DNA from: Scleromitrula shiraiana
Taxonomy: Eukaryota; Ascomycota; Leotiomycetes; Helotiales; Sclerotiniaceae
Length of the DNA: 64,000 bases
Assembly (NCBI GenBank): GCA_028455995.1
Contig: JABELC010000014.1
Span: 1,011,783 to 1,075,782 of the forward strand
Reading direction: 5' to 3'
This document shows positions 35,374 to 46,203 of the stretch, one piece after another. Positions within the stretch are counted from its first letter, which is position 1. Each line of letters starts with the position of its first letter. Under the pieces are notes generated by a model. That model worked only from the letters and a program-made list of their open reading frames with translations, searched no databases and had not been told where the DNA came from. The position numbers and the translations under genes were made by a program.

Positions 35374-36607
35374 ATGGCGACTACTTTGAAGGTTAGAAAT
35401 CGCTGTCAGTTCAAACATTTTCCAGTAACATCACTTACCGACATACTTACATCTAATAGCACCAAAACAACCTATCAAACGATTACCTACCTCGATTGAA
35501 ATCAATGAATCAACCACAGTTCAAGATGTTAAAGATCAATTGGCAAAGCAAGCTGGTGGATGGGATCCAAATAGATTTGGTATCTTTGATCCAGAAAAGA
35601 AGAAGATATTGAAGGATAGAAAAGGACTCATTTCTCAATATAAAGAAGTAATGGCTGGGAACGAAATTCTTATTAAAGACTTAGGTATAGTATATCCTCT
35701 CTTTTTGTATCTTGCAGATTATTTGTATGCTTCATACTTTCTGCTATATGATCTGATCTGCTATCTTCCACTTCTTTTGTCGAATCTTCTCTCCTCCCCT
35801 ATATCCCCCATTACCCTCATCATTTCCCATCTTAACACTCGGCATCTATCATTCCTATATGCCCTCCTCTTACAAAACTAACACCATTTGCAACAATTAG
35901 GACCGCAATTAGGATGGCGCACAGTTTATGTAATCGAATATCTCGGTCCCATCCTATTCCACCTCTGCTTCCTATTTATCCGACCCTACATTTATCGAAC
36001 CTCAACCCCACCACCTCTCTCCACCTCCCAACTCCTCTCCATGATAATGATAATCGTTCATTTCCTCAAACGCGAATATGAAACTGTATACATCCATCGA
36101 TTTTCTCTTAGTACCATGCCCGCCCGCAACATCTTCAAAAACTGTTTCCACTACTGGGTTCTCAGCGGTTTATATGTAGCCTATTTCATCTACTCCCCAA
36201 CATCCTACACCTCCCTCTCCTCCAGCGCTACCCCGATAATAACCTACCTCAACGCAATCGGTGTTCTCCTCTACATCTTTGGCGAAACCTCAAACTTAAT
36301 AACTCACCTCACCCTATCCAATCTCCGTAGTCCAGGCGGAACAGAAAGAGGAATCCCAAAAGGCTACGGCTTCTCAATGGTAACATGTCCTAATTATTTT
36401 TTCGAAATAGTGGCATGGATTGGAATGGTTTTTGTAACCAAGAGTTTGAGTACGGTTGTTTTTGCTATTGTCGGAGCGGCACAGATGTGGCAGTGGGCTG
36501 GGAAGAGGGAGAGACAGTATAGGATTGATTTTGGGGATAGATATCAGAAGAAGAGGAATATTTTATTTCCAACTGTGGGTGGATTTATCAAGGAGTTTAC
36601 TGGTTGA
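35374..36607 (+). CDS. TSC13: Very-long-chain enoyl-CoA reductase, 320 aa
   Basis: Three exons (35374-35404, 35460-35684, 35901-36607) add up to exactly 321 codons. The N-terminal ubiquitin-like part (SPKQPIKRLP; STTVQDVKDQLAKQAGGWDP) is followed by the steroid-5-alpha-reductase-type membrane domain with FLKREYETVYIHRFSLSTMP (Lys ~142, matching the essential Lys of Tsc13) and KGYGFSMVTCPNYFFE (Tyr ~241). About five or six membrane segments are visible. Known role: the last step of fatty-acid elongation in the ER, NADPH reduction of trans-2-enoyl-CoA for sphingolipid fatty acids. The first intron uses an unusual GTCAGT donor, and the second is long for this window (216 nt); both are required by phase and by the family's sequence. 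The C-terminus lacks a dilysine ER-retrieval motif. Confidence 0.93.
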
Positions 36608-37631
36608 GTGGAGAGAAGAAGTTTGGTGGCTCTATGAATTGAGAATCGATAGGTTAAGGGTTTGGCTTACTCGTCGAAGCTGAAATGGGGAAAAAAGCTT
36701 GGAAGGATTGGTTTCATGACATGGGAGTAGGAGACATGGGGTACGAATCAGCCAGTTGGCTTACTAGCTCTGCTTTGCCAATGACTATGCGAGTATATAG
36801 ATACCCATCAAAAATTGTTAGCAAATGATATCAATACGATTCAGTCTGTTTGAATCTCTACTTTTATTTCAACTGAATGATCTCTTACATCTTTGAAGAA
36901 CCCACACCCCTCTCCAAAGTATTCAATTTCCCTCCCACTCCCTCACACGTCCTTTGACCCTAAACATCTAGTGGCACAACCCAACTCAGCTCGAGATATC
37001 TAATTAAAATCATATTATACACTACAATTCACTACATATATACATACATACATACAAGAAGAAACCATCCCCTTAAATACATATTAGATTTATGTACTTA
37101 TTCCCCCCTTTCCCTTCCTTCCCTTCCCATCCCATTTCTCCATCCATTCCGTCCGCCCTTTCTATCCCGTCCCACCCCTCCTATTCCATCCCAACACAAT
37201 CCAATCCAAGTCTCTCCTAACTGTAGTACCACCATCCATCCCCAAAACCAACCACCCGAACAAATGAAACACAATGTGTATCTGTGTGCGTATGTGCATG
37301 TGTCTTCTCCCATACATCCATCCATCCCCCATCTTCAAATCCTCTCGCAATATTACAAAAGAAACAAACAAGTAAATGGCCGACCGAAAAGAACCACCGC
37401 GCGAAAGAAGAAAAAGGTATCTAATCTGTGTGTATTTGTAAGGGTATAAACATGTATATGTGCAACGAGCGTGTAGTTTCTCGCGTTCAATGTACAGTGC
37501 CTGTTGTGCTCATTGACTCCGAGCAAGAAGATAGATAGTGAATTGACTGATTCATCTATCCATCCATCCATTCCTCTCATTCCTTCCCGGCCACCAAAGT
37601 ATCCACCCCACCCCATGGCCATATACCTTCT
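36608..37631. other. Intergenic between convergent genes, pyrimidine-rich
   Basis: 3' flanks of the enoyl reductase and the DOCK gene. The plus strand is strongly C-rich from about 37100 to 37250 and again near 37560-37620 (CATC/CCATCCAT runs). Several frames on both strands follow from that composition; none resembles a protein. Confidence 0.5.
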
Positions 37632-40600
37632 CTACTCCTCAACCACCCCAAAACTCCTCTCACTCCCCAAATTACTCCCCTTCCTCCCCAATCTCAACAC
37701 ACTAAACCTCTTCCGAACCCCATTCATCTTGCCCTTCTCCCCCATCCCAAGTCCAAGTCCAACACCCATTCCCATGCCCAATCCCGAACTTACTGATCCC
37801 GTCATATGCTCATCTCCTCCACCTGCTCTTCTGTTGCTACTTGAACTTCTCGTCCCTTGACTTATACCGCCGTTTGCAGCAAATGAATGGACACCACCAC
37901 CGCCAGCGATCGAAAGATCAGATTGTGTAACCCATTCCCCTCCACCATTAGTACTCTGCTTATCATTTTCATTCTCATGATCCCTCTCTCTAGTCACAAA
38001 ATCAGAAGTATCCTCCTCCAAAATCTCATTTCTTTCCTTTTCTCTCCCTCTCGACTGCGAGAGTCCATGTCCATGCCCATTACCATTCAAAGAAATCCCA
38101 TTCATACCCAACCCATTCCCCGAAAAAAAGCTCTTCCTATTTTCCTTTTCTTTCCTTTTCCCATTTAAACCGACATCACCCCCTTCATCGTTAAGACTTC
38201 CATTTCTAGACAAGAAAGACGAGAGACGCCTCGTGCGCGTCTGATGAGGACTATCTAATATACTCGTATCAATCGTACCATTCGTAAGTGATATAGGAAT
38301 AGTGCCATGACTTTGACTATGCAAAATGTCTTTTTTGGAAGAGGAAGAAGGGGAAAGTGTCCAAGAGGAAACAGCTAGAGGAGGTGGACTGGAGATGCGA
38401 GTCTGGGGGTGGGCATTTGGATGAGGGGTTAGAGTTGCGAGTTCTGGCGCGAATGTTTGTTCGAAATCTATAAATATCAAATCAACTAGTGGTTGTGGAG
38501 GGGGGGAGGATGGAGACATACAATGTTGTAAATCATCTTGACTATGAAGATTAGGTGATTTTTCAAACATAGCCAAACATCTCTTAATCATAATAGCATG
38601 ATCAATCAACGCAACCTTCAATGAATTTTCTGTCGGACTCAATTCCAATTCTTCTTCATCTTCATCATCCTGAAACCTATAAGGTAATAGTTCTCTATAT
38701 TTGGAAATGCTAGATTCGGAATCAGGATTGACTGAAATATTAAGTGCCTCGATCAGCAGTGGAGCAATATCCTCTTCACCATCCGCAATTCTTCTTTCTA
38801 CAGCAGCCATCTCTTGGGTTTTTCGAATGATTCTTTCAAGAGCTGTTTGATGAGCATCAAGCTTATAACGATCCACTTGAATAATTTCGCTACGACGAAG
38901 GATGGTGGGGAATGAATCTTGAGTTGTATAGATGATTTTCTCCGCGGAATGATCACCAATTGGTCCGGAAGTAATACGGCGAGATGTAGTTGAGAACAAT
39001 TGAGGATGGACTGAAAGAAGATAATCTCTAACGATGTGAGGAACTTTGTCTCGTTGGAAGACTTGATGATTCAAATCGCGATATGGACTTAGAGCGGAAA
39101 TTTGTAAAAATTGTCCTTCCACATCATTAACATCTCCAGATGTAATAATTTGTGCTGATGGATGTTGTTCTTGCATACGATCGGTGAATTGAGATGTTCT
39201 TTCGGTAGGTGAACCTTCATAAACAAATTCCTTATCCCGTAAACTTTGAGGGAATCCCATCCCTTTGAAAACGACACGGAAGTATTTTGGAATGATCTTA
39301 TCACTTTTAGAAATGCTTTCGTATATTGTAGCGATAGCTCGTTGTGTTCTGGCCAATTTTGAGAAATCAAAGATATTCTCCTCATATTGAATTTGCAATT
39401 CTTTGTATGCTGCCAATGCACTACTCCATGCTTCACCTTCCTCAAAGTTCTTAATCATATCGAAATAGATACGTTCCTTTCGATCAAATTGGGATTGCGC
39501 TGGAAATTCTGGGTCGGTGAGTGGAGGTAAGATTTTCGATGGATCCCAATCGTACAAATCTGCATGAAGTCGTAATGCAAGACCTGCTTCGGTTGGATTT
39601 CTTGCATTGCTTTGTAAATCCGCAAGTTGATGTACATATCGAATAAATATTTCCTCTTTTTGCATATCTCGGAGAAATTCCATCAGGCGTAGCCGATGAA
39701 TCATATGTGAAGCCTCACCTGTAACATCCGTACTATGAACCACGGTGAGCAAGTCAAGGAATTCATCTGTCGTAGCAGTAAGTTCTCTCATGGCATTATA
39801 CAGTGGTTCGTCTGGAATTTGAGAAAGTCGGTCAAATGAACTCAACAACTCATTGATGAATAATTTTTGAAGAATACTTTCCGTCAAAGGTTTTGACTTG
39901 AAAAGTTGATCCAGACAATCAATGATTCCAGTTTGAATAGTACTCAAATCTTCACTTAAAGTCCATTCACTAATGATCATCGTTTGAAGTACCTCCACAG
40001 CTACTCTTCGAAGACCTTCATGAACACTCAAACAAAGTTCGAGTATGGGACCAATTAAAGCAGGTACATATTGTACTTGATAACCTCCCATCTTTCTCAA
40101 GCCGTACTTTTCTCTCTCATCAGGAGTAGTTTCCCAACCAATACATTCCCAAGTCCTTCGAAGTAATTCCGCACCGCTTTCCCTTACATCACCAGCGATC
40201 TTCCAAACAGCTCTTCGTTTTTGTTCAGGAAATGTTTCGAGTGCTAGAGAATCGCTACCGACGAGTTTGAGTAAAGTTGTAAAGAAAGCTTTCCATAATT
40301 CCGTATTATAACTCTCCGCCTCATCAGGGTGTGGTAAGAATCCCTCTATAAGAATGCGAGCCAAATACTCAAGAGTTTTTAATGTAGATTTATGATGAAA
40401 AATTCGAATGCTTAACCAGCTTTGAGGAAATGATTCGCATTCAAGTACACTCAAATGAACATTTAGTATATCTTCAATTAGTGTTGCGAGGTTTCCTTCG
40501 GCAATTTCCAGTTGCATGCCTGCGGGCAATGTTGAAATCGCCGAAAGAATTGCAGATAATTCAATTAAAACTTCATCGAACTCTGCTTGTTCTGATATCG

Positions 40601-43600
40601 CTTTCGTAGGAAACGGGTAAGTTGTTGGGAAAAGTAAGGACAATCGGGTCTTCGTTGGTAATTTGGTACCTCGTATAGAAAGGTATGAATCGATGATTTT
40701 AGGAACATAAGTTGGAATTTCAACGCGTAGGCTTTTCATTTGAATCGCCAGAATTGAGCAGCATAATCGAACTTGATCCCTCCATTGATCTGTAACTTCT
40801 GTCGTCTTACCCCAATGCGGTGCAAGCCATCTGGACGTATTTGCACTTAGAGCTGACAATTGTTCCACCCCAGAGAAAAGGTCCAATCGTGAGTAATTAA
40901 TAATTAAAACAAGCTTATACAATATTAGCTTTCCCTTTACCAATGCACATGAATCCATAAAGTCAATGGCAATATGCAAAATTTGTTCTTTGCTAAGTAA
41001 CCCTGTAAGTTCTGGTAACCATGTATGGAAATGTTGAACAGCCAAAGTTTGACTTCCAACTAAAATTGGAGCCGTAGTCCTCATCATTCCTTCAAGTGCC
41101 TTGAAAATTTGTCGAAGCTGGCGACCAAAGCCTGAAGATGAGTGTGTGATGCCAATATCTTGCTCCTTTATCTTTTGTTGACCTCTTGCATGAGTTATGA
41201 ATTTGAGGATATGTCGAACCACCTTGAATGTGGCTCTCAGCTTCCTTGATGTTTCCGGATCTGATGGCTTAGCAAGTAATCTAGTGAAAGATCTAACAAG
41301 ACATAATGATGCGAAAGGATAATTAAATCTAGTTTCGGCGTATTGATCAACCAAAGGACCAAGATTAAATCGACGGTCATGCACAATGGAAAGTACTGTA
41401 ACCAAAGAACTGAATATCAAGTCTTCGTAATCATCATTTCCAGTATGCTCGACAAGGATTCCAAAAATAGCATCGAAGACATCGCTAAGAAGTTTCACAA
41501 TCTCAATCTCCGGAACGAAAACCAATCTTTGTAGTAGCTGTTGCAACTCTCCCGCTCGCTGATCTTTCCATTTCAGTAGGCGTAAGAGTACCTTGTCTTG
41601 AGAAAATTTTGTGCTGCATAGGAATGATTGAATTAGAAGGCATGCGATAGGTCCTGTAACAGCTTCATCTTTCGAAAGGTTATCCTTCCCACGAGAACTC
41701 CATGGTAAAACAAGATAACCGCCCTTTCCAGCCGAACCTCCTTTCGCAGTTGACGTTGTTTCGTCATATCTATAAATGAGTAAGGAGTGATGACCATCAT
41801 TCATAAAGGCTTGTTGATCCCAAAGTGGCATGTAACAAATTCCAAATGGATGATTGGGAACATCAGCAAGTACCATTACTAAATGGCAAGTAGGGACATC
41901 TGATTGTGGTATTGAAAGACGTAAAGTTTGATTCCAAGCATCGCCACGTTCAGCAGCTACCGATTCCCACGAACTTTGACCATTGGAATTTGATGATGGG
42001 TATATACATCCCTCGACTCGTTCACCGTTACTTTTTCTAACTTCCAAAGTGATTTGAAGGTTGGATCCTGTTATGCTTGAGGATATAGGTGTAGCACTAC
42101 CAGTTGATCTTGAAAGTAGTGCTTGTCGTGGAAGAATTGCTTCATCAAGTGTGATATAGATATCTGACCTCGGTTTTGTTGGTGCTCCAGAAAATCCCAT
42201 CTTATTTGTCTTTGAAATTCCAGATAATAAAGTGGGAGTGGACTTGATTAATTCATCTGCATCCGGACTATCAAATGCTTTCAAATAGATTTGCAATCGT
42301 TCCGCTCTTTTCGATTTATCATAATGAGTGGATTGACTCGTCATCAAATCTCGGATAATTTCCTCCCAACCATCATTCGCTCCTGGTTTTTCATGTCCAA
42401 ATGCAGCTAAAGGAGACCAAATAGTCATAACATGTTCAGCTTCTTCTCGGTTTTTTATGAGTGAACTCAACTTTAAAGCACCAAGTCCAACAGTTCTTGA
42501 AACGATTTGACTAACAGATCCTGGTTTATGCTCGCCATCCTGATGTCTTGATGATGAACTCTTAGTAGTTCCATCACGGCTAGATTTCGAATCATTACTG
42601 GCTTCGGAGGTTTCTGAAAGCGAATTAAGTTTCGAAGGATTATGGTTATTCCTGGAGAAAGTCTTCTGACCCCACATCAAACTTCTTCTATCGGATTTAG
42701 TTATACCACTACCTGTAGTGGAAGGAGGTTTTGGTTCCTTGGAATCTCTAGAGAATGAATTACCTCGAGATGCACCACGAGATGGAGGTTTTCCGGCTAT
42801 AACTTGATTTGTTGATTGTACCTTAACTATTAGATATAATTCACCCTCGGTAGATGGTAGATCTCCAATATCATTTGATGCAAGATCTGTAAAAAGTGTT
42901 CTCATTTCTGGAGTTTTTGACATACTTCCTAATGATCCGCTGGGAGGTACCTCGACGATATAAGTTTCCGAAAGTGCTCTTCCTTTGGATCCAGAGGTTT
43001 TTGAAGCCAAGAAAAATGATAAAGTCGTTGATTCTGTAGAAGCTCCAACAAATGCCTTTACATCTAGCAGCAGGTGATGTAATGCGAGACTTTCATTGGG
43101 GCTACAAAGTTGTGGTTTCTCATCCAGTAAACTCATCATGGATTGTAACTTTGTAACCTCCACAGCAGAATCATTACTCGTTAATACCCTTCCTCTCTCA
43201 TCGGGATCTCTAACAACAACCTCCCCATTGAATAACTTATTTCCCTTAACTAAATCCCAAACAGTCTTCTCCCTCAGAACTTGTAATTCCTCCTTGGTAC
43301 AAACATTATGTAGAATTTGTCTCCTCGAAAGATCCAGATTTTTGACCAAACTTGACATCTTATCCAGTTGATGATATTGTCTCGACAACAAAAGTTCATG
43401 TAAATTGGTTGAATGCCATTCTCTCAAACAAGATGCGATTTCATCTACTAAAGGTTCCGAAGCAGACGTTGGTGTCTCATCTCCAATTTTTAACATAGGT
43501 ACAGGAGCTGCTGGTTTCGAAGTACCTGGTTGCCTTTTCGCAATAACCGATAATCTTGGTGAAGTTCCATTTGTGAGAGCTTGACTCTTTCTCTTCTTTT

Positions 43601-44099
43601 TGATATGTTGTCCATTTTTGCCATTGATACCATTTATGCCATTTAATTCTCCAGATATTTTGGTTTGCAGTATTTGTGGGCCATCTACCGGATTCGAAAG
43701 GGGTGAAAAATAATCGTCGTCCGTCGTTGTTCCATTGGTAAGTCCGAGTGTATAGCCAGTTGTATATGAAGCCAATCTTTCCTCTTGTTGTTCTTCCTCA
43801 TCAGAGATATCCTCCTCATCTTCATCGTCTCCTAATACCTCCCTAACTTCAACACAACTCTTTGGAAATATACCAGAAAATACCCTTGCCTCTAAAGTCT
43901 GACCTTTTGTACTAGTCAATCCAGATAACAAACTTGGGGGCGCAACCAAATATCCTCGAAACCATTGTAAATCCTTTCCACCTTGTTCAATTATGTATAA
44001 TTCATCTCCTAGTTCGAGTGGAAGATCTGCGGGTGAAGAAGCAATAAATGGGAACGTTGCGACAGCGAATGCGATTCTTGGAAGAGGTTGCCAGGGCAT
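37632..44099 (-). CDS. DOCK-family guanine-nucleotide exchange factor (SH3, C2/DHR-1, DHR-2), ~2137 aa
   Basis: The frame runs without a stop from the ATG at 44099 to 37632. Near the N-terminus an SH3 domain is visible (residues ~8-85; GDELYIIEQGG; GIFPKSCVEV). The C2/DHR-1 domain lies at ~640-800 (DIYITLDEAILPRQ; LRLSIPQSDVPTCHLVMV; HPFGICYMPLW). The middle is alpha-helical. The DHR-2 exchange domain spans ~1460-1850 (LRLHADLYDWDP; PKYFRVVFKGMGFPQSLRDKE; QVDRYKLDAHQTALERIIRK). A Ser/Gly/Asn-rich disordered tail follows. Known role: activation of Rho/Rac-type GTPases, as yeast Dck1 with Lmo1. A 54 nt stretch 38468-38521 with GTATGT and ATAG ends, no stop and a length divisible by three is probably an intron; its removal gives DLQHYFEQTFAPEL, a better fit. 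It is intact and conserved. Confidence 0.94.
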   Translation of the reverse strand: MPWQPLPRIAFAVATFPFIASSPADLPLELGDELYIIEQGGKDLQWFRGYLVAPPSLLSGLTSTKGQTLEARVFSGIFPKSCVEVREVLGDDEDEEDISDEEEQQEERLASYTTGYTLGLTNGTTTDDDYFSPLSNPVDGPQILQTKISGELNGINGINGKNGQHIKKKRKSQALTNGTSPRLSVIAKRQPGTSKPAAPVPMLKIGDETPTSASEPLVDEIASCLREWHSTNLHELLLSRQYHQLDKMSSLVKNLDLSRRQILHNVCTKEELQVLREKTVWDLVKGNKLFNGEVVVRDPDERGRVLTSNDSAVEVTKLQSMMSLLDEKPQLCSPNESLALHHLLLDVKAFVGASTESTTLSFFLASKTSGSKGRALSETYIVEVPPSGSLGSMSKTPEMRTLFTDLASNDIGDLPSTEGELYLIVKVQSTNQVIAGKPPSRGASRGNSFSRDSKEPKPPSTTGSGITKSDRRSLMWGQKTFSRNNHNPSKLNSLSETSEASNDSKSSRDGTTKSSSSRHQDGEHKPGSVSQIVSRTVGLGALKLSSLIKNREEAEHVMTIWSPLAAFGHEKPGANDGWEEIIRDLMTSQSTHYDKSKRAERLQIYLKAFDSPDADELIKSTPTLLSGISKTNKMGFSGAPTKPRSDIYITLDEAILPRQALLSRSTGSATPISSSITGSNLQITLEVRKSNGERVEGCIYPSSNSNGQSSWESVAAERGDAWNQTLRLSIPQSDVPTCHLVMVLADVPNHPFGICYMPLWDQQAFMNDGHHSLLIYRYDETTSTAKGGSAGKGGYLVLPWSSRGKDNLSKDEAVTGPIACLLIQSFLCSTKFSQDKVLLRLLKWKDQRAGELQQLLQRLVFVPEIEIVKLLSDVFDAIFGILVEHTGNDDYEDLIFSSLVTVLSIVHDRRFNLGPLVDQYAETRFNYPFASLCLVRSFTRLLAKPSDPETSRKLRATFKVVRHILKFITHARGQQKIKEQDIGITHSSSGFGRQLRQIFKALEGMMRTTAPILVGSQTLAVQHFHTWLPELTGLLSKEQILHIAIDFMDSCALVKGKLILYKLVLIINYSRLDLFSGVEQLSALSANTSRWLAPHWGKTTEVTDQWRDQVRLCCSILAIQMKSLRVEIPTYVPKIIDSYLSIRGTKLPTKTRLSLLFPTTYPFPTKAISEQAEFDEVLIELSAILSAISTLPAGMQLEIAEGNLATLIEDILNVHLSVLECESFPQSWLSIRIFHHKSTLKTLEYLARILIEGFLPHPDEAESYNTELWKAFFTTLLKLVGSDSLALETFPEQKRRAVWKIAGDVRESGAELLRRTWECIGWETTPDEREKYGLRKMGGYQVQYVPALIGPILELCLSVHEGLRRVAVEVLQTMIISEWTLSEDLSTIQTGIIDCLDQLFKSKPLTESILQKLFINELLSSFDRLSQIPDEPLYNAMRELTATTDEFLDLLTVVHSTDVTGEASHMIHRLRLMEFLRDMQKEEIFIRYVHQLADLQSNARNPTEAGLALRLHADLYDWDPSKILPPLTDPEFPAQSQFDRKERIYFDMIKNFEEGEAWSSALAAYKELQIQYEENIFDFSKLARTQRAIATIYESISKSDKIIPKYFRVVFKGMGFPQSLRDKEFVYEGSPTERTSQFTDRMQEQHPSAQIITSGDVNDVEGQFLQISALSPYRDLNHQVFQRDKVPHIVRDYLLSVHPQLFSTTSRRITSGPIGDHSAEKIIYTTQDSFPTILRRSEIIQVDRYKLDAHQTALERIIRKTQEMAAVERRIADGEEDIAPLLIEALNISVNPDSESSISKYRELLPYRFQDDEDEEELELSPTENSLKVALIDHAIMIKRCLAMFEKSPNLHSQDDLQHCMSPSSPPPQPLVDLIFIDFEQTFAPELATLTPHPNAHPQTRISSPPPLAVSSWTLSPSSSSKKDILHSQSHGTIPISLTNGTIDTSILDSPHQTRTRRLSSFLSRNGSLNDEGGDVGLNGKRKEKENRKSFFSGNGLGMNGISLNGNGHGHGLSQSRGREKERNEILEEDTSDFVTRERDHENENDKQSTNGGGEWVTQSDLSIAGGGGVHSFAANGGISQGTRSSSSNRRAGGGDEHMTGSVSSGLGMGMGVGLGLGMGEKGKMNGVRKRFSVLRLGRKGSNLGSERSFGVVEE

Positions 44100-44220
44100 T
44101 ATTATCGTTTGCGCATTTGGAAGAGTGTGGATTCCTCGATATCGAATATGATTGATTAAATTCTATAGAAGGAATGTAGGAAATAAATAGAATTCATTCA
44201 TTAGGAAGAGGAATTCTGGA

Positions 44221-44277
44221 TTTCTTTCTTCTTTTTCTTCTTCTTCTTCTTCTTCTTCTTTTTCTTCTTTTTCTTCT
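44221..44277. repeat. CTT-rich pyrimidine tract upstream of the DOCK gene
   Basis: A 57-base pure C/T tract mainly of TTC triplets, 120 bases upstream of the DOCK start codon. On the transcribed strand it is a GAA-rich purine tract, a common fungal 5' UTR or promoter element. Confidence 0.9.
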
Positions 44278-45224
44278 AAATTGTTGTGATTTTATCGAGA
44301 GAATGGTATTCGAAAAGGTCGTCGTCTCTTAGTATCTGAGTTGATATCGGTATCTTTCTCGCTCTGGCTTGTATGAATCGAACTGATTTGGAGATAATTC
44401 GATAGGAATTCTCGAGTATTCTAGAATTTCTTTCGTGGATTGACTTCAAAGAATGTGTTATTCTGCATAAGAAGGTACAGTAGATATGATTGAAAAGTTT
44501 GAGATTGTTTGCTTAATTGTATATTGATCTTGAAGATTGTTTGCTTCTTCAAAATTAATATTTGGGGGATTCGGGGTAAAAAGTGATCAGGATTATTTTA
44601 CGCTCAGACGACAGACAATATGGATATGGATAGATATGGATAGATAGTAATATAATTTATATTAATTACTAGGGGACAAATTATATAAATTATATATAAA
44701 TTATATATAATTTATATAAATTATTCAAACTTTCTCCAAGAGCTCAAATAGTCTAAAATACTGTATATTACTCGTATATAATAACTCAATTAAAAAGGAA
44801 GAAGAGGATGATCGATCATTCGAATTCATACCTAAGTAGATGTAGATATAGATGTAGATATAGATGTAGATGTATATGTTACTAATATAACTTATATCTA
44901 CCATGATGTATCTATCTAATCAAACTTATATACTGTATCCTCATCCATCTACAACTTGTATGTAAACAGAGCTCTATATCGTGGATATATCTGCATATAA
45001 AGTTATTTATTAACCTCAAATCATTCCCTACCATATCAGTACAGCGGGGAAAGGGAGTAGATGGGATATGATGCTATAGAATAGATCTACAGAAGCTACC
45101 TCATGATCAATGCCTTACAATCAAATTTTCCATCTGAAGCAGCAATATAATAAACAGTTGGTCAATTGTTTGTTGCAAATGTTGAATTCAAATGTTGAAT
45201 CCAAATGTTATTGTCATCATCGAA

Positions 45225-45248
45225 TGTGTGTGTGTGTGTGTGTGTGTG
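45225..45248. repeat. TG dinucleotide repeat, 12 units
   Basis: A perfect (TG)12 microsatellite about 270 bases upstream of the DUF2470 gene start. Confidence 0.97.
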
Positions 45249-45516
45249 GCTGGTGCTTGAGCCATATCTCAAATCTCCCGCTCAAGCTGTCTGGTCTGTC
45301 CCGCTCTTTAAAAAGTGGAAAGCTCAACACCATCTTCTCTCAACTACGAACTTATATCAACCACATAAACTTCGCGCATACCTCAATATCTCGAAATTTA
45401 CTACATCTCCTTTCATTTAAATATATATCTACAGAATCTGCGGTCCTCACCCCGCGTCAAACTCCTCTAAAACTCGAATCTACTTCAAAAACGAAATTTA
45501 TCAAAATCAATCAATC

Positions 45517-46203
45517 ATGGCCTCTTCAGACAAAGATGTAGCAATCAAGAATCGAATCATAACGCATATGAATGCAGATCATTCCTCATCGCTATCTCTC
45601 TATCTGCAGAACTACTGTCACCTCTCCTCCCGCGAATCCTCCAAACCGACTCTCCTCGACATATCTCTATCCACCCTAACAATCTCCTCGAAACCCGGTA
45701 CATCTCATATAATTCCCCTTGACCCACCAATGTCATCCTATTCAGAAGCTCGTCCTCGATTCGTAGCTATGGATTCCGAATGTCGCTCTGCTCTCAATAT
45801 CTCACCATATACAATTACCCATTATGAACCCCCGAAATCTGTATTTCATCGAACGGTATTCGGGTTATGTTTCATGACTTTGATCATATTTTTGACAAGA
45901 CAATTCATGGTGCCTGGTACATTTTTCTACGATGATGTATTACCATGGTTTCCGGGTGGTGCAAAGGGATTTTTATGGATTACTGGGAAGATTTGTTTCC
46001 CAACTGTCGTTATACATGTGGTTGAGATGGTATTGTTAGATCAGAGAAGACTTGTAAAATATAATCTTCAGAGGGGAAGTGGACTCTGGTGGAAATGGAT
46101 TGTGAGTTGTATGATTGAGGGTGTTGGTACTTTTCAAAGAATTGATGCAATGATTGCGAGACAGAAGAAGGAGAAAGAAGGAAAAGGGAATGGAGGTCAT
46201 TGA
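45517..46203 (+). CDS. DUF2470-domain integral membrane protein, 228 aa
   Basis: Single exon from an ATG at 45517. Residues ~8-95 form a DUF2470 domain, with the hallmark IITHMNADHSSSLSLYLQ near the start and a C-terminal half with PPMSSYSEARPRFVAM. Two or so membrane segments follow (~109-127, GLCFMTLIIFLTR; ~146-168, ITGKICFPTVVIHVVEMVLL), then a Lys-rich tail (RQKKEKEGKGNG). DUF2470 is related to the C-terminal domain of haem-oxygenase-like and FMN-binding proteins; its role in this fungal membrane form is not known to me. The membrane location is an inference from hydrophobicity. The start is well placed, and the sequence shows no damage. Confidence 0.88.
   Translation: MASSDKDVAIKNRIITHMNADHSSSLSLYLQNYCHLSSRESSKPTLLDISLSTLTISSKPGTSHIIPLDPPMSSYSEARPRFVAMDSECRSALNISPYTITHYEPPKSVFHRTVFGLCFMTLIIFLTRQFMVPGTFFYDDVLPWFPGGAKGFLWITGKICFPTVVIHVVEMVLLDQRRLVKYNLQRGSGLWWKWIVSCMIEGVGTFQRIDAMIARQKKEKEGKGNGGH

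Larger units (their letters stand above)
44100..45516. promoter_or_regulatory. Divergent promoter region with several simple repeats
   Basis: Spacer between the DOCK gene (leftwards) and the DUF2470 gene (rightwards). It holds a pyrimidine tract, an AT palindrome cluster at 44686-44720, a GATGTAGATATA repeat at 44838-44877 and a TG12 run. No gene is supported. The frames from 45110 arise from the repeats and 5' UTR. Confidence 0.5.

Noticed and set aside
37504..39637. Plus- and minus-strand frames of 60-118 codons inside the DOCK gene
   Set aside because: They are shadows of the long DOCK frame; none has family resemblance.
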